A stretch of 25,032 bases of DNA from an uncultured Ruminiclostridium sp. (GTDB lineage Bacteria > Bacillota > Clostridia > Oscillospirales > Ruminococcaceae), in NCBI GenBank assembly GCA_910585505.1, contig CAJUFF010000023.1, positions 1-25,032 of the forward strand, given 5' to 3'. This document shows positions 1 to 8,293 of this stretch, piece by piece. Below the pieces are notes generated by a model. The model made no database searches and was not told where the DNA came from. It was given only the letters and a program-made list of their open reading frames with translations. The first letter of the stretch is position 1; each line of letters opens with the position of its first letter. The position numbers were made by a program, and so were the translations under genes.

Positions 1-51
1 GCGTATGCGCGGCAAAGCGCGCAGCGCGGTCTTTGCGCGGTGTTGCCTTAA
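1..51. repeat. Right end of a MITE-like element (partial)
   Basis: Positions 30-51 match the terminal inverted repeat of the complete element at 22115-22291: both end in a TTGCG-GGTGTTG-CTT-A pattern, and the reverse complement of 30-51 resembles 22115-22136. The bases just inside (CAAAGC followed by AGCGCGGTC) also align with the interior of the 22115 copy. The rest of the element lies outside the window. It abuts the double-hairpin repeat that starts at about 52. Confidence 0.6.
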
Positions 52-130
52 TACCAATCTTTAATCAAGTTGTAAAATTGATTAAAGATTGAACCCGAAT
101 CACTAATCCGACATTTTTAAAAGGGATTAG
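52..130. repeat. Double-hairpin intergenic repeat, copy A
   Basis: Hairpin 1 is a perfect 14-bp stem (55-68 with 78-91, 9-nt loop). A linker reading AACCCGAAT follows, then hairpin 2 (CTAATCC at 103-109 with GGATTAG at 124-130). The same order, linker and second stem recur at 12324-12445 and, more diverged, at 4660-4756 and 24837-24911. It lies directly upstream of the ABC transporter operon, so it could be part of that operon's leader. No clear promoter was seen between it and the gene. Confidence 0.7.
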
Positions 131-223
131 CATAAGGTGTACTTTTGCGTACCGCTGCCCGTCATGTACGCTTTTTCAAAAACGCTTTCAGATAACTTTA
201 ATTTTCAGAGGGTTGATAAAAAA

Positions 224-925
224 ATGAGCTTTGTACAGTTAAAAGACGTATGTAAACGCTATAAAGTGGGGGAAGTAACCATATCCGCCGCCGACAAAAT
301 AGAATTTTCCATAGAAAAGGGCGAGCTGGCAATTATTTTAGGGCCGTCGGGATCGGGCAAAACCACCGTTCTCAACCTTCTCGGCGGAATGGATACCGCC
401 GATGAAGGAGAAATTTCCGTTGACGGAAACGATATTGCCAAATACAACCGAAAAAAACTGATAGGCTACCGAAGGAATGAGATAGGCTTCGTGTTCCAGT
501 TTTATAATCTGATACCCAACCTTACAGCAAAAGAAAACGTGGAATTGGCGGCGCAGACCTGTACCGACGTTATTCCCGCCGAGGAGATACTTGGCAGCGT
601 CGGGCTTGGCGAAAGACTGGATAATTTTCCTTCTCAGCTTTCCGGCGGAGAGCAGCAGAGGGTGGCCATTGCCCGCGCATTGGCCAAAAAACCGAAGCTT
701 CTGCTTTGCGACGAGCCTACCGGCGCACTGGATTACAACACCGGAAAGCTTATACTTAAGCTGCTTCAGGACACCTGCCGCAAAAGCGGCATGACGGTTA
801 TTTTAGTCACGCATAACTCCGCCATCGCTCCCATGGCGGACAGGATAATTTATCTGAAAAACAGCAGGGTTAGCCGCGTTGAGCTTAACACTTCCCCTAC
901 TCCGGTTGAAGAAATAGAGTGGTAA
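224..925 (+). CDS. ABC transporter ATP-binding protein (MacB/LolD-like)
   Basis: This 233-residue protein is the cytoplasmic nucleotide-binding subunit of an ABC exporter. It hydrolyses ATP to drive the FtsX-like permease encoded 40 bp downstream. The sequence shows a Walker A GPSGSGKTT, a Q-loop in the FVFQFYNLIP stretch, the signature LSGGEQQR, a Walker B LLLCDEPTGALD and an H-loop VTHN, all in the usual order. The LIPNLTAKENVELA stretch is typical of the MacB/LolD/FtsE subfamily. I chose ATG 224, preceded by AGAGGG at 207-212, rather than upstream in-frame starts at 137 and 164, because the family begins close to the FVQLKDVCKRY strand and the upstream codons overlap a repeat-rich leader. 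The substrate is unknown. Family members export peptides, lipids or antibiotics, or act in cell-envelope signalling. Confidence 0.93.
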   Translation: MSFVQLKDVCKRYKVGEVTISAADKIEFSIEKGELAIILGPSGSGKTTVLNLLGGMDTADEGEISVDGNDIAKYNRKKLIGYRRNEIGFVFQFYNLIPNLTAKENVELAAQTCTDVIPAEEILGSVGLGERLDNFPSQLSGGEQQRVAIARALAKKPKLLLCDEPTGALDYNTGKLILKLLQDTCRKSGMTVILVTHNSAIAPMADRIIYLKNSRVSRVELNTSPTPVEEIEW

Positions 926-965
926 AACAAAGAGACAGAATGGTAAGAAACCGAGGTTGTTTTTA

Positions 966-3900
966 ATGAAAAGTGCTCTGCAAAAGAATACCGTCATTGA
1001 AATATTCAAGACAAAAAGCCGCTTTTTATCCATTTTTTCGATAGTGGCAATTGGAATATCCTTTTTTGCGGGAGTAAACAATACCGCTCCGGATATGAAG
1101 AACTCCGCAGACAGCTATTATAAAAGATCCAATCTGTCACATTACCGTCTGATATCCACCTTAGGCTTTACCGAGGAGGATATAGCGGCTCTGAACGGTA
1201 TTGACGGCGTTACGGTATATCCCGGCTATTTTGCCGACGTGATGGTGAAAAACGGAGAAAACGACGAGATAGTCAGGGTTATGTCGCTTTCGGAATACGG
1301 AAAAAATAATGAGGTCAATCGGCTTGAGCTGGCGGAAGGACGTTTTCCGGAAAAACCCGGCGAGTGTCTCGCCGACAGCGGGGGATTGGCCGCCGTACGG
1401 CACCCCGGGGATAAAATGACCCTTTTATCAAGCGATGAAAACGACATAAAAGACACTGTCTCGGTTACCGAATATACGGTGGTGGGCACATTTGTTTCTC
1501 CCTCCTATATAGATATGTCGTCAAGAGGAAACACCACCGTGGGAAACGGAAATATCAGCAGCCTGATGTATATACCGGAGGAAAACTTCACCGTGGAAGT
1601 ATATACCGAGCTGTATCTTACCGCTGACAGCCTTGCAACGCTTAAAGCCTATTCGTCCGAATACGACAGGGAAAACGAAAGACTTACGCAAATACTGGAG
1701 GATATCGGCGAAAACAGGGAAATCGAAAGATACGACGAAATATTGAACGAGGCCAACGAGGAAATAGGAAAAGCGGAAAACGAGCTGGACGAGGCGAGAG
1801 AAAAAGCGGAAAAGGATCTTGATAAAGCCAAAAAGGAATTGGATGACGCCCTAAAAGAGATAGAGAAAGGTGAAAAGGAACTGGCCGAAGCGAAAAACAA
1901 GCTTGACGAGGTCAAGCAGACTCTCAACAGCGCCCGCAAAGAGCTTGACGAAAACACCGCCCTTTATTACAAAGGCGCGGAGGAATTCAGCGACAGAATA
2001 AACAAAGCCAGGGTGCAGCTTTCGGAACAGCGCAGACAGCTTGACGAAAACTACAAAAAGTATCTGCAGGAACTGGAGGAATATAACCTAAACGTAAGAC
2101 AATTCAGGGAATCCGACTCAAAATATAAGGAAGGCCTTGAAAAATACAACGAGGGATATAGGTATTACAGTCTACTGGACAGCTATTATAACGATTATAT
2201 TGATGTTTTTGATCTGGCGGCGGCGCTTGGTACGGAGCTTCCCGGAATAGAATATCGCGACTATATCGACCAAAGCGACAATAACGGAATAACTGTAATA
2301 GTCCCCGATTATGTATTACAGGCTGTTTACGAGTTTACCTACTCGCTTCCGTCAACCATAGAAGTAAGTGTGGCATTGTCGCAGCTTGAAAGCACTAAAG
2401 CGCAGTTAGACGCTTCGGCGGAAGAGCTGAGCAAAGTCAACGCAGAACTTACAGCTGCGGGAAAACAGATAAACTCTGTAGGTGAAACCTTTAAGACGGG
2501 CTACACGCAGCTTGAAGAGGCCGAACGCGCACTCGAAAACGAAAAAAATAACGGGCAGCGTGCGCTTGACGATAACAAGCTTCAGCTTGACAGTGCTGAA
2601 AAGGAATATCAGAAAGGCGTTAACGATTATCGGCAGGGCGAAGTGGATTACGCAAAGGGCGTGGCCGAGCTTCAGGAAGGTCGGGACAAATACAGCGACG
2701 GTCTAAAAGAATACGAAAAAGGAAAAACTGAGGCTAAGAACAAAATAGCCGACGGTCAGCAGAAAATCAGAGACGCCAAAAGGGAGCTTCTGAATCTTGA
2801 AAATCCCACATGGTATGTATTTGACCGTGACGACAGTCCCGGCTACGCGGAATACGGACAGAACGCGGAGCGCATAAACAATATAGCGTCGGTATTTCCG
2901 ATTTTCTTTATCCTTGTGGCAGCGCTGGTGTGTCTCACCACAATGACAAGAATGGTGGAGGAGCAGCGGTCACAGATAGGCACCTTAAAAGCCTTGGGCT
3001 ACACCAACGGACAAATAATTTACAAATATATGTTCTACGCCTTAACCGCCACAATATTCGGAGGTCTTTTCGGGGCAGTGGCGGGACAGAAGCTGTTTCC
3101 CTTTGTTATAATAAAGGCATACGGAATGCTCTACACCATATCGGATCTGATAATCCCAACGGACTGGATTTTAACCGTTCTCTGCATTTTGGCGTCCGCC
3201 GCAGCTGTATCGCTTACGGTGTACTTTTCCTGTAAATCGGAACTGTCGGAACAGCCCGCTCAGCTCATGCGTCCCAAAGCGCCGAGAGCGGGAAAAAAGA
3301 TACTTCTGGACAAACTGCCCCTCTGGAAAAAGGTTGGCTTTAACGGAAAGGTAACCGCCAGAAACCTGTTCAGATATAAAAGAAGAATGCTGATGACCAT
3401 TGTGGGAATAGCGGGCTGCACCGCCCTTACCTTGGTAGGCTTAGCCTTGGAAGATTCCATAAGCGATATTATTGACAAACAGTATAACGAGCTGACGCTG
3501 TACGACGGATTTTTTGCCTACGACAGCGTGGACGAAGGAGATACCGAGCAGATACTGAACGTTACCGAAAAAAACAACTGCGACACCGTAAGATACCTTC
3601 AAAAAAAGCTCTTCGTTTCGTCAGGCGGCAAAACCGCGGACGCGTACCTGACGGTACCCGAAAACAAAGAAGAATTTCTTAAGCTTTTCATATTCAGAGA
3701 CAGGAAAACGAAGGATGAATTCGAGTTTTACGACGACCGTGTGATGATAGACGAAAAGCTTTCCGATCTTCTGAACACGGAAGCGGGCAAAGAGATAGAA
3801 ATATATCGGGAGGGAGAAGAAAAGCATAGGTTGGAAGTTTCGGCCTGTGTGGAAAATTACCCCAATCACTATGTCTATATGTCGAAAGAGCTTTATAAGG

Positions 3901-4481
3901 AGCTTTTCGGAGAAGAACCGGAGTACAATATAATGGCTTTTAAGGAGCGGGAAGGCAATGTTTTGACGAATAAAACGGAGCAGGAACGCTTTTCCGCCGA
4001 GCTTCTGGCTACCAACGCGGTGCTTTCGGTTAATTTCAAGGACGGCCTTGTAAAAACTATGTCCACTATGTTAAATGCTCTTAATTCGGTTGTGGGCGTG
4101 CTTATTATCAGCGCAGGAGCATTGGCGTTTGTGGTGCTTTACAATCTTATCAATATAAACATAACGGAACGTATAAGAGAAATAGCCACACTTAAGGTAA
4201 TGGGCTTTTACGACCTTGAGGTAGACAACTATATTTTCAGGGAAACGCTTATACTGACTCTTATGGGAATCGCTGCGGGGCTGTTTGGAGGCACTTTCCT
4301 ATCACAATTCATTATACAAACAGCGGAAATCGATCTGGTTATGTTCGGAAGAGAGATCAGCGGTATGAGCTATTTATTCTCGGCTCTCATTACATTGGTT
4401 TTCAGTGTGATCGTAATATTCTATATGCATAGGCATCTTAAGAAAGTGGATATGATTGAAGCGCTTAAGTCGGTTGAATAA
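966..4481 (+). CDS. Large FtsX-like ABC transporter permease with extracellular coiled coils
   Basis: This 1171-residue membrane subunit partners the ATPase upstream. A first membrane segment lies near residues 20-38, followed by a long extracytoplasmic region. That region holds two heptad-rich, Lys/Glu-rich coiled-coil segments (about 235-390 and 475-610). An FtsX domain follows with membrane segments around 640-770, then a segment beginning RMLMTIVGIAG near 810, a second extracytoplasmic domain, and a C-terminal FtsX domain (about 1030-1170). The motifs IGTLKALGYTNGQI and IATLKVMGFYDLEV are the duplicated FtsX-type coupling segments. The ATG at 966 has GAGG at 953-956 with good spacing; a TTG at 957 is less likely. 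The perfect terminator at 4483-4536 ends the operon. The double-FtsX layout with a helical stalk suggests a mechanotransmission or export role at the cell surface; the substrate cannot be told from sequence. Confidence 0.92.
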   Translation: MKSALQKNTVIEIFKTKSRFLSIFSIVAIGISFFAGVNNTAPDMKNSADSYYKRSNLSHYRLISTLGFTEEDIAALNGIDGVTVYPGYFADVMVKNGENDEIVRVMSLSEYGKNNEVNRLELAEGRFPEKPGECLADSGGLAAVRHPGDKMTLLSSDENDIKDTVSVTEYTVVGTFVSPSYIDMSSRGNTTVGNGNISSLMYIPEENFTVEVYTELYLTADSLATLKAYSSEYDRENERLTQILEDIGENREIERYDEILNEANEEIGKAENELDEAREKAEKDLDKAKKELDDALKEIEKGEKELAEAKNKLDEVKQTLNSARKELDENTALYYKGAEEFSDRINKARVQLSEQRRQLDENYKKYLQELEEYNLNVRQFRESDSKYKEGLEKYNEGYRYYSLLDSYYNDYIDVFDLAAALGTELPGIEYRDYIDQSDNNGITVIVPDYVLQAVYEFTYSLPSTIEVSVALSQLESTKAQLDASAEELSKVNAELTAAGKQINSVGETFKTGYTQLEEAERALENEKNNGQRALDDNKLQLDSAEKEYQKGVNDYRQGEVDYAKGVAELQEGRDKYSDGLKEYEKGKTEAKNKIADGQQKIRDAKRELLNLENPTWYVFDRDDSPGYAEYGQNAERINNIASVFPIFFILVAALVCLTTMTRMVEEQRSQIGTLKALGYTNGQIIYKYMFYALTATIFGGLFGAVAGQKLFPFVIIKAYGMLYTISDLIIPTDWILTVLCILASAAAVSLTVYFSCKSELSEQPAQLMRPKAPRAGKKILLDKLPLWKKVGFNGKVTARNLFRYKRRMLMTIVGIAGCTALTLVGLALEDSISDIIDKQYNELTLYDGFFAYDSVDEGDTEQILNVTEKNNCDTVRYLQKKLFVSSGGKTADAYLTVPENKEEFLKLFIFRDRKTKDEFEFYDDRVMIDEKLSDLLNTEAGKEIEIYREGEEKHRLEVSACVENYPNHYVYMSKELYKELFGEEPEYNIMAFKEREGNVLTNKTEQERFSAELLATNAVLSVNFKDGLVKTMSTMLNALNSVVGVLIISAGALAFVVLYNLININITERIREIATLKVMGFYDLEVDNYIFRETLILTLMGIAAGLFGGTFLSQFIIQTAEIDLVMFGREISGMSYLFSALITLVFSVIVIFYMHRHLKKVDMIEALKSVE

Positions 4482-4482
4482 A

Positions 4483-4536
4483 AAATAAAAATAAATCCGG
4501 GGTTTTAAAATATTTGCCCAGGATTTATTTTTATTT
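4483..4536 (+). terminator. AT-rich terminator-like hairpin after the ABC operon
   Basis: A perfect 16-bp inverted repeat (4483-4498 with 4521-4536) and a 22-nt loop begin 2 nt after the permease stop codon. The descending arm is T-rich (TTTATTTTTATTT), so it can serve as its own U-tract. It is likely bidirectional. Confidence 0.8.
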
Positions 4537-4611
4537 GGAATTAAACTAAAAATTAAAAAAATAATAAGCAAAAAATTAACCAAAAATTTCCAAACAAGGG
4601 CAACAAAAATA

Positions 4612-4640
4612 TTGACATTTTCACAAATTTAAAGTATAAT
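4612..4640 (+). promoter_or_regulatory. Sigma-A promoter for the PAS/GGDEF-like gene and fapA
   Basis: A consensus -35 TTGACA (4612-4617) and -10 TATAAT (4635-4640) are separated by exactly 17 bp. The expected start is near 4647, which gives a leader of about 160-180 nt before the first gene. That leader contains the double-hairpin repeat at 4660-4756. Confidence 0.85.
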
Positions 4641-4659
4641 ATAAAAGGAGTGTTATATA

Positions 4660-4756
4660 AAACTTCACTCAAGTCTAAGGCTTCATTGAAGTTTGTACCC
4701 AAAACACTAATTTTTGACTCTCCATAATATTTGTTTGTGCTTTGACCAAGATTAGT
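4660..4756. repeat. Double-hairpin intergenic repeat, copy B (in a 5' leader)
   Basis: Hairpin 1 pairs AAACTTCA (4660-4667) with TGAAGTTT (4687-4694). The linker GTACCCAAAA follows. Hairpin 2 pairs ACTAAT (4706-4711) with ATTAGT (4751-4756) around a long loop. The loop sequence (TTTTTGAC, CCATAATATTTGT) aligns with 12405-12445 in copy C. Compared with copy C, about 36 bp seem missing, consistent with deletion between the two direct CACTAAT/CACTGAT motifs seen there. The element starts just after the predicted transcription start, so it would be transcribed. Confidence 0.6.
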
Positions 4757-4824
4757 ATTATACGCTCCGATCGCCTTGCCCGAAAAAACATTTGGAACGG
4801 CGAATGAAAGGAATGGTCGTAAAG

Positions 4825-6540
4825 ATGAAAAAAGCGTTGATATTAAAGTTGGCGCCGATATATATTTTAACGGCGGCGCTTTTTTCTGCGATCTGCGTCG
4901 GTGTTGCCTCAGTTCTTATTTTAGGGGGAGTTAAAGCAGATGTGCTTATCTGGTTTGTCCCTCTTATGATGGTTTTTTGCGTTGCTTGGGCGGTTTTTTG
5001 CACCGTTATCATAAGAAAAATTAGGAGGCAGTTTTCAGATTCCTTTGATCAGGTTTTATCCGCCTTTGTAAAGGAAGACACGGACGCGCTTATGTCAATT
5101 AACGGCGGCGATCCGCTGCCCGAACAGCTCGCCCGCTGGGTAGCGGAGCAAAGCGGGCTTTTCGACGAAGCCCGCCGCAATAACATCGCCATCGCCTCTG
5201 AAGTGGAGGTGAGCAGCGAGATATTCTGGCGCATCTCCGATAAAGGCTGCTCCCTCAGATACGGAGAGTATTGGAAGAGAAACTACGGTTATATCACGCT
5301 GAAAAGCAACAGCGACATAAGAAGCCATATACAGCCTTCGGATCTTTCCGAATTTGAAAGGGCTTTAAAAAACACTCAGGAAAAAGTTATAAATAATTTC
5401 AATATAGTTGTGGGACTGATAATATCACCCCACAAAACCGTTACGGTAAGAATAAGGGGCAACGCCGCAGACGGTCTCAGCTCCGATGAGCAAAGAGTCG
5501 TTGTTGGAACTGTCCACGATATTGACGCCGAATCCGAGCTTGAACATAAACTGGAAAGCGAACAAATAAAGAACAGCTTTCTTATTCAGAGCGCCAAGGA
5601 CGTCATCTACGAGGTAAACGTACCCGAAAATAAGCTGGTGAGCCTTAACCCCGAAGTAGCAGACGGATTATTCGGTTTTGGAAGCATGAGCGACTTTGAC
5701 GGAGAACGCAGGCCTTATTGGGAAAATATTCATCCCGATTACCGTGAGGGTTTTGTAGACAGATTCTTTGATTACAGCCATATGATGATAATGCCCGAGC
5801 ATACAATGACTTATGAGTACAGAATCAGAAACAAAGCGGGCGATTACATATGGGTTGAGCACACAGCTCAAGTCATTTCGCACAACGGCAACAAAGTGGA
5901 AAAGGTTATCGGCCGCATATGCAATATCAACGAGTTAAAAGGCATAGCCCTTGATCTTCATTTTAAAGCGGTATGTGACGGCCTTACAGGCGCACTTTTA
6001 AAATCCGCTCTCGGCGAGCAGTATAACGATAATTTAAAAAATAACCGCAAACAAGCCATAGTGCTTCTTAACATAAACCGCTTTAGATTTATAAATAATC
6101 AATACGGCTATGAATTCGGCGATATGGTGCTGAGGAAAGTTACGGAACTGCTTTGGACAAATCAGAAGGGCAAATGCATCATAGGCAGAGCCGACAACGA
6201 TACATTTATTATAGCTATGCTGTCCGTAACGGAAAAAGATCACCCCGACAGCCAAATAGTAAAATTACTGCCCGTTTTTTCGGAACCGATAAAAATAAAC
6301 AGCACATATATAAACATCACTTTCAGCGCGGCAAGCTCGATCCCCTCTTCGGAAACGCATTTTAACGAAGCTTTTGATCAGGCGGAAAAAGCGCTTAAAG
6401 TATGCAAATCGGTAAATCAGGTATATAGTAACTCACATTTGGCGTACGGCGCGGAGACGGAAGAAAAGCTTAAGGCGCTTGCAGAACCGCAGGCAAAGAA
6501 AAAAATCGAAGAAAAGCGGGACGCGGCACTTAAAAGCTGA
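4825..6540 (+). CDS. Membrane PAS protein with degenerate GGDEF domain
   Basis: This signalling protein of about 571 residues has two N-terminal membrane segments (residues about 5-30 and 38-58). Two PAS-like regions follow (one around EIFWRISDKGC, one around DVIYEVNVPENK to VIGRICNI). A C-terminal GGDEF-family domain begins at DGLTGALLKS. Active GGDEF proteins make cyclic-di-GMP. Here the signature is RADNDTF (residues 455-461) instead of RxGGDEF, and the metal-binding LDIDxFK is LNINRF (415-420). It is therefore probably catalytically inactive and may bind GTP or c-di-GMP, or sense a ligand through PAS. I chose ATG 4825, with AAAGGA at 4807-4812; ATG 4804 or TTG 4792 are possible. fapA follows after 56 bp, likely in the same transcript. 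Confidence 0.85.
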   Translation: MKKALILKLAPIYILTAALFSAICVGVASVLILGGVKADVLIWFVPLMMVFCVAWAVFCTVIIRKIRRQFSDSFDQVLSAFVKEDTDALMSINGGDPLPEQLARWVAEQSGLFDEARRNNIAIASEVEVSSEIFWRISDKGCSLRYGEYWKRNYGYITLKSNSDIRSHIQPSDLSEFERALKNTQEKVINNFNIVVGLIISPHKTVTVRIRGNAADGLSSDEQRVVVGTVHDIDAESELEHKLESEQIKNSFLIQSAKDVIYEVNVPENKLVSLNPEVADGLFGFGSMSDFDGERRPYWENIHPDYREGFVDRFFDYSHMMIMPEHTMTYEYRIRNKAGDYIWVEHTAQVISHNGNKVEKVIGRICNINELKGIALDLHFKAVCDGLTGALLKSALGEQYNDNLKNNRKQAIVLLNINRFRFINNQYGYEFGDMVLRKVTELLWTNQKGKCIIGRADNDTFIIAMLSVTEKDHPDSQIVKLLPVFSEPIKINSTYINITFSAASSIPSSETHFNEAFDQAEKALKVCKSVNQVYSNSHLAYGAETEEKLKALAEPQAKKKIEEKRDAALKS

Positions 6541-6596
6541 TATGAAGAAACAATGTTGAACACTTACCTAAGCTTTTAAAAAAGGAGAAAATAATT

Positions 6597-7994
6597 ATGG
6601 CAGACGATTTCAGCAACATTTCAATAAACGGCAAGGTAAGCGTTTTTGTGGACGAATACTTTATGTGGGCGAAAGCGCTTGTTACCAAAGCTCAGAACGG
6701 CGGAGTGGCTATCACCAAGGAGGACGTTATAGCGGAGCTTAAAAAGTGCGGCGTAACGGCATGTATTGATGAAAAAAAGATAGATGAATATCTGGCAGAC
6801 CTTCCCGAAAACAAAAGCGCAATTGTAGCGGAAGCCATTCCGGCCAACGATGGCGAAGACGGTAAGGTATTCTACAACTATGACCCGCGAAATGAGTTTA
6901 AACCCTCTATCGACGAGGAAACGGGAATAGTGAACTTTAAGGAACTGGGAAGAGTGCGCAATATTAAAAAAGGCACGCTGCTCGCCACGATAAAATATAA
7001 TACGGAGGGTTCCCCCGGAATCGACATAAGAGGCGCGGAAATAAAACCCATTCCCGGAAAGCCGCCCGTATTCTCAATAGGACCGGGGACGATACTGAGC
7101 AATGATCAGACCAAGATATTTGCCGCTGACGACGGTAATCTGCGTTGGGATAAGGATAGATTTATCGTTGATACGGTGGTGACAATTGCGGGACATGTAG
7201 ACTCTTCCGTGGGAAATATTGATTTTGTTGGGGACGTTATGGTAAAAGGCGGTATTTTCGAAGGATATACCGTAAAAGGAAAAAGAGTGACGGTAAATGA
7301 AAATGTCACCAACGCGGTTATACAAGCGAGCCATGCCATAGACATTAAAAGCGGCGCGGTACATTCCCAGCTAATCTGCGACGGAGATATCGCAATGTCC
7401 TTTGCCGAAAACTGCGATATACACTGTAAAGGTCAGTTGCAGTCCAAGTCTTTGGTCAACTGTAACGTACTGAGCGAGGGCGGAATTACCGTCCAGGGGG
7501 GCAAGGGTATAATAGTCGGCGGTGAGTGTATTTCCTACGAAAATATTACGGCCTCTCAAGTAGGCTCCGACAGCTATACCAAAACGATTATAAATTTAGG
7601 CAATACAACAGTGCTGCTGAAAAGCCACCATGAATTAACGGATAATTACAAAATCCTGACCGAAAATTACAAAAAACTTAAAAATTTGTATGAAAAGTTG
7701 AATCAGTTAAGACAGGCTCAAGCCCTTACCCCTCAGCAGGAGGCGGCTCGCAAACAGGCATTCCTGTTCATTATGAACGAACGCAACACGCTGGCGGAAA
7801 TGAGCGCCAAAATAGTGCAAAATGAGCAGATTTTGGCAAAAAGCAGGTTATTGCAGCTTATCGTTCAGAAAAAGTGTTTTCCTGGAGTTTCCATTAAGCT
7901 TTATACCTCAACCTACGACAACAATATAGAAAATTCTCCCGTTGTCTTTTATCTGGATTCCGACAATGAAATAAAATTCAGGGCGGGACGGTGA
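6597..7994 (+). CDS. fapA: FapA/DUF342 family protein
   Basis: This 465-residue protein matches the FapA (DUF342) family. Its features are an N-terminal alpha/beta domain, the DDGNLRWDKDRFIVDTVVTIAGHVD motif region near residues 180-205, a repetitive right-handed beta-helix built from short repeats (GNIDFVGDVMVKGGI, AIDIKSGAVHSQL, GGITVQGGKGIIVGGECI), then a helical coiled-coil tail (about 345-420). Family members are linked to flagellar assembly and polar localisation in Vibrio and are widespread in Clostridia, where their role is poorly defined. The ribosome site AAAGGAG (6581-6587) fits the ATG at 6597. It follows the degenerate-GGDEF gene, so a shared role in motility or surface signalling is an inference. 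Confidence 0.88.
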   Translation: MADDFSNISINGKVSVFVDEYFMWAKALVTKAQNGGVAITKEDVIAELKKCGVTACIDEKKIDEYLADLPENKSAIVAEAIPANDGEDGKVFYNYDPRNEFKPSIDEETGIVNFKELGRVRNIKKGTLLATIKYNTEGSPGIDIRGAEIKPIPGKPPVFSIGPGTILSNDQTKIFAADDGNLRWDKDRFIVDTVVTIAGHVDSSVGNIDFVGDVMVKGGIFEGYTVKGKRVTVNENVTNAVIQASHAIDIKSGAVHSQLICDGDIAMSFAENCDIHCKGQLQSKSLVNCNVLSEGGITVQGGKGIIVGGECISYENITASQVGSDSYTKTIINLGNTTVLLKSHHELTDNYKILTENYKKLKNLYEKLNQLRQAQALTPQQEAARKQAFLFIMNERNTLAEMSAKIVQNEQILAKSRLLQLIVQKKCFPGVSIKLYTSTYDNNIENSPVVFYLDSDNEIKFRAGR

Positions 7995-8229
7995 TTGAGA
8001 AAAAGAAAGAGCCTAAAAAATTTTTCCGAAAAACATATTTTTTTACAGCTTTAAAAAGTCGACAAATTTGTATAAGAACTTTAATTTTTCAAAAAATATT
8101 TTTGACCCGAACACATTAATTGTGCGTTTAAGAGGCGACCATATACAACATTTTGACATTATTGCGCATATTTGGTAAAAGTGTTAGGTTTCAACAAATG
8201 TAAACGATTAAGATTATACAAAGTGCCCA
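7995..8229. other. Intergenic stretch with no recognised feature
   Basis: The region between fapA and the surface protein is very AT-rich. I found no ORF of note, no strong terminator hairpin and no repeat copy. A TTGACA at 8154-8159 lacks a matching -10 at 17 bp. Confidence 0.5.
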
Positions 8230-8258
8230 TTGTAATTTAGGTTATAATCTAATATAAT
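8230..8258 (+). promoter_or_regulatory. Promoter of the surface protein gene
   Basis: A -35-like TTGTAA (8230-8235) lies 17 bp from a consensus -10 TATAAT (8253-8258). A second TATAAT at 8243-8248 has no -35 at the right distance. The strong ribosome site CGGAGGAAAA lies before ATG 8294. Confidence 0.6.
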
Positions 8259-8293
8259 TAAAGTACAAAATTTTTAACCGGAGGAAAACCAAA

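Noticed and set aside
137..223. Upstream in-frame extension of the ABC ATPase
   Set aside because: The added residues do not match the family and lack a good ribosome site; ATG 224 has one.
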